Assembly: GCA_036500145.1 (NCBI GenBank)
Contig: DASYCO010000041.1
Location: 1 to 64,000 of the forward strand
Source of the DNA: CAMAVH01 sp036500145
GTDB taxonomy: Bacteria > Pseudomonadota > Alphaproteobacteria > SMXQ01
Length of the DNA: 64,000 bases
Reading direction: 5' to 3'
Shown here: in pieces, positions 63,972 through 64,000 of the stretch
How positions within the stretch are numbered: the first letter of the stretch is position 1
Layout: the number at the start of each line of letters is the position of its first letter
The notes under the pieces: model-generated
What the model saw: the letters and a program-made list of their open reading frames with translations, nothing else
What the model was told of the DNA's origin: nothing
The model's database searches: none
Program-made: the position numbers and the translations under genes

Positions 63972-64000
63972 ATGCCGGTCAACAAGGTCCATGACGAGTT
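63972..64000 (+). CDS. Start of a further gene, cut by the window edge
   Basis: ATG at 63972 with AAGGAAG eight bases upstream opens a frame reading MPVNKVHDE before the window ends. Too short to identify. The roughly 200 bases before it hold nothing else I can support. Confidence 0.35.

Overview
The window is high-GC bacterial DNA (a hand-counted sample, 23701-23760, has 45 G/C of 60). It is dense with operons, and the order uvrA / ssb-gyrA-coaD and recG / sdhE-mfd points to the Alphaproteobacteria. Bug-type receptors, an MHS transporter, VOC and DUF2848 proteins suggest a Rhodospirillales- or Hyphomicrobiales-like soil or water organism; the genus cannot be fixed from this window.

Layout. 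1-5.3 kb: uvrA (partial, minus) divergent from ssb, then gyrA-coaD. 5.3-8.9 kb: a small membrane protein, then an ABC ATPase, ABC permease and DsbA-like operon on the minus strand. 8.9-13.6 kb: one 1551-residue exported protein with DM9-like repeats. 13.9 kb: tRNA-Lys. 14.0-15.9 kb: two paralogous ECF sigma factors, head to head, each preceded by the same bipartite 30-bp element. 16-17.9 kb: an SRAP-domain protein, a decayed TauE/SafE-like permease and a DUF502 protein. 17.9-24 kb: recG, sdhE, mfd. 24-32.55 kb: an AT-richer polysaccharide island (three GT4 glycosyltransferases, Wzy-like polymerase, Wzx-like flippase, beta-helix protein, methyltransferase-like protein), ending inside the last codons of the initiating glycosyl-1-phosphate transferase. 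34-38.3 kb: galE, opgC, opgH.

38.4-45.2 kb is the most intriguing block: an MDR oxidoreductase, a 6-pyruvoyl-tetrahydropterin-synthase-fold protein that has lost most known catalytic residues, a glycosyltransferase, a methyltransferase, a stand-alone RibD-type reductase, a RibA-type GTP cyclohydrolase II with an extra N-terminal domain and an altered active-site motif, a cytochrome b561 and a creatininase-family amidohydrolase. It reads as a pathway for a glycosylated, methylated GTP-derived pyrimidine or pteridine, which I cannot match to a described system.

45.3-64 kb: an NdvA/ChvA-like glucan exporter (possibly linked to opgH/opgC), DUF924 and EI24 proteins, an orphan molybdenum hydroxylase large subunit, an operon of two paralogous alpha/beta hydrolases around a Bug-type receptor with a divergent MarR regulator, an MHS transporter, an M20 amidohydrolase missing metal ligands, a double-VOC protein, a LysR-glycosidase operon with clear palindromic operators, an orphan binding protein, a DUF2848 protein and the first codons of one more gene. 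I saw no CRISPR array, insertion sequence, rRNA or prophage. Gene names are family recognition by eye and have not been checked against a database.
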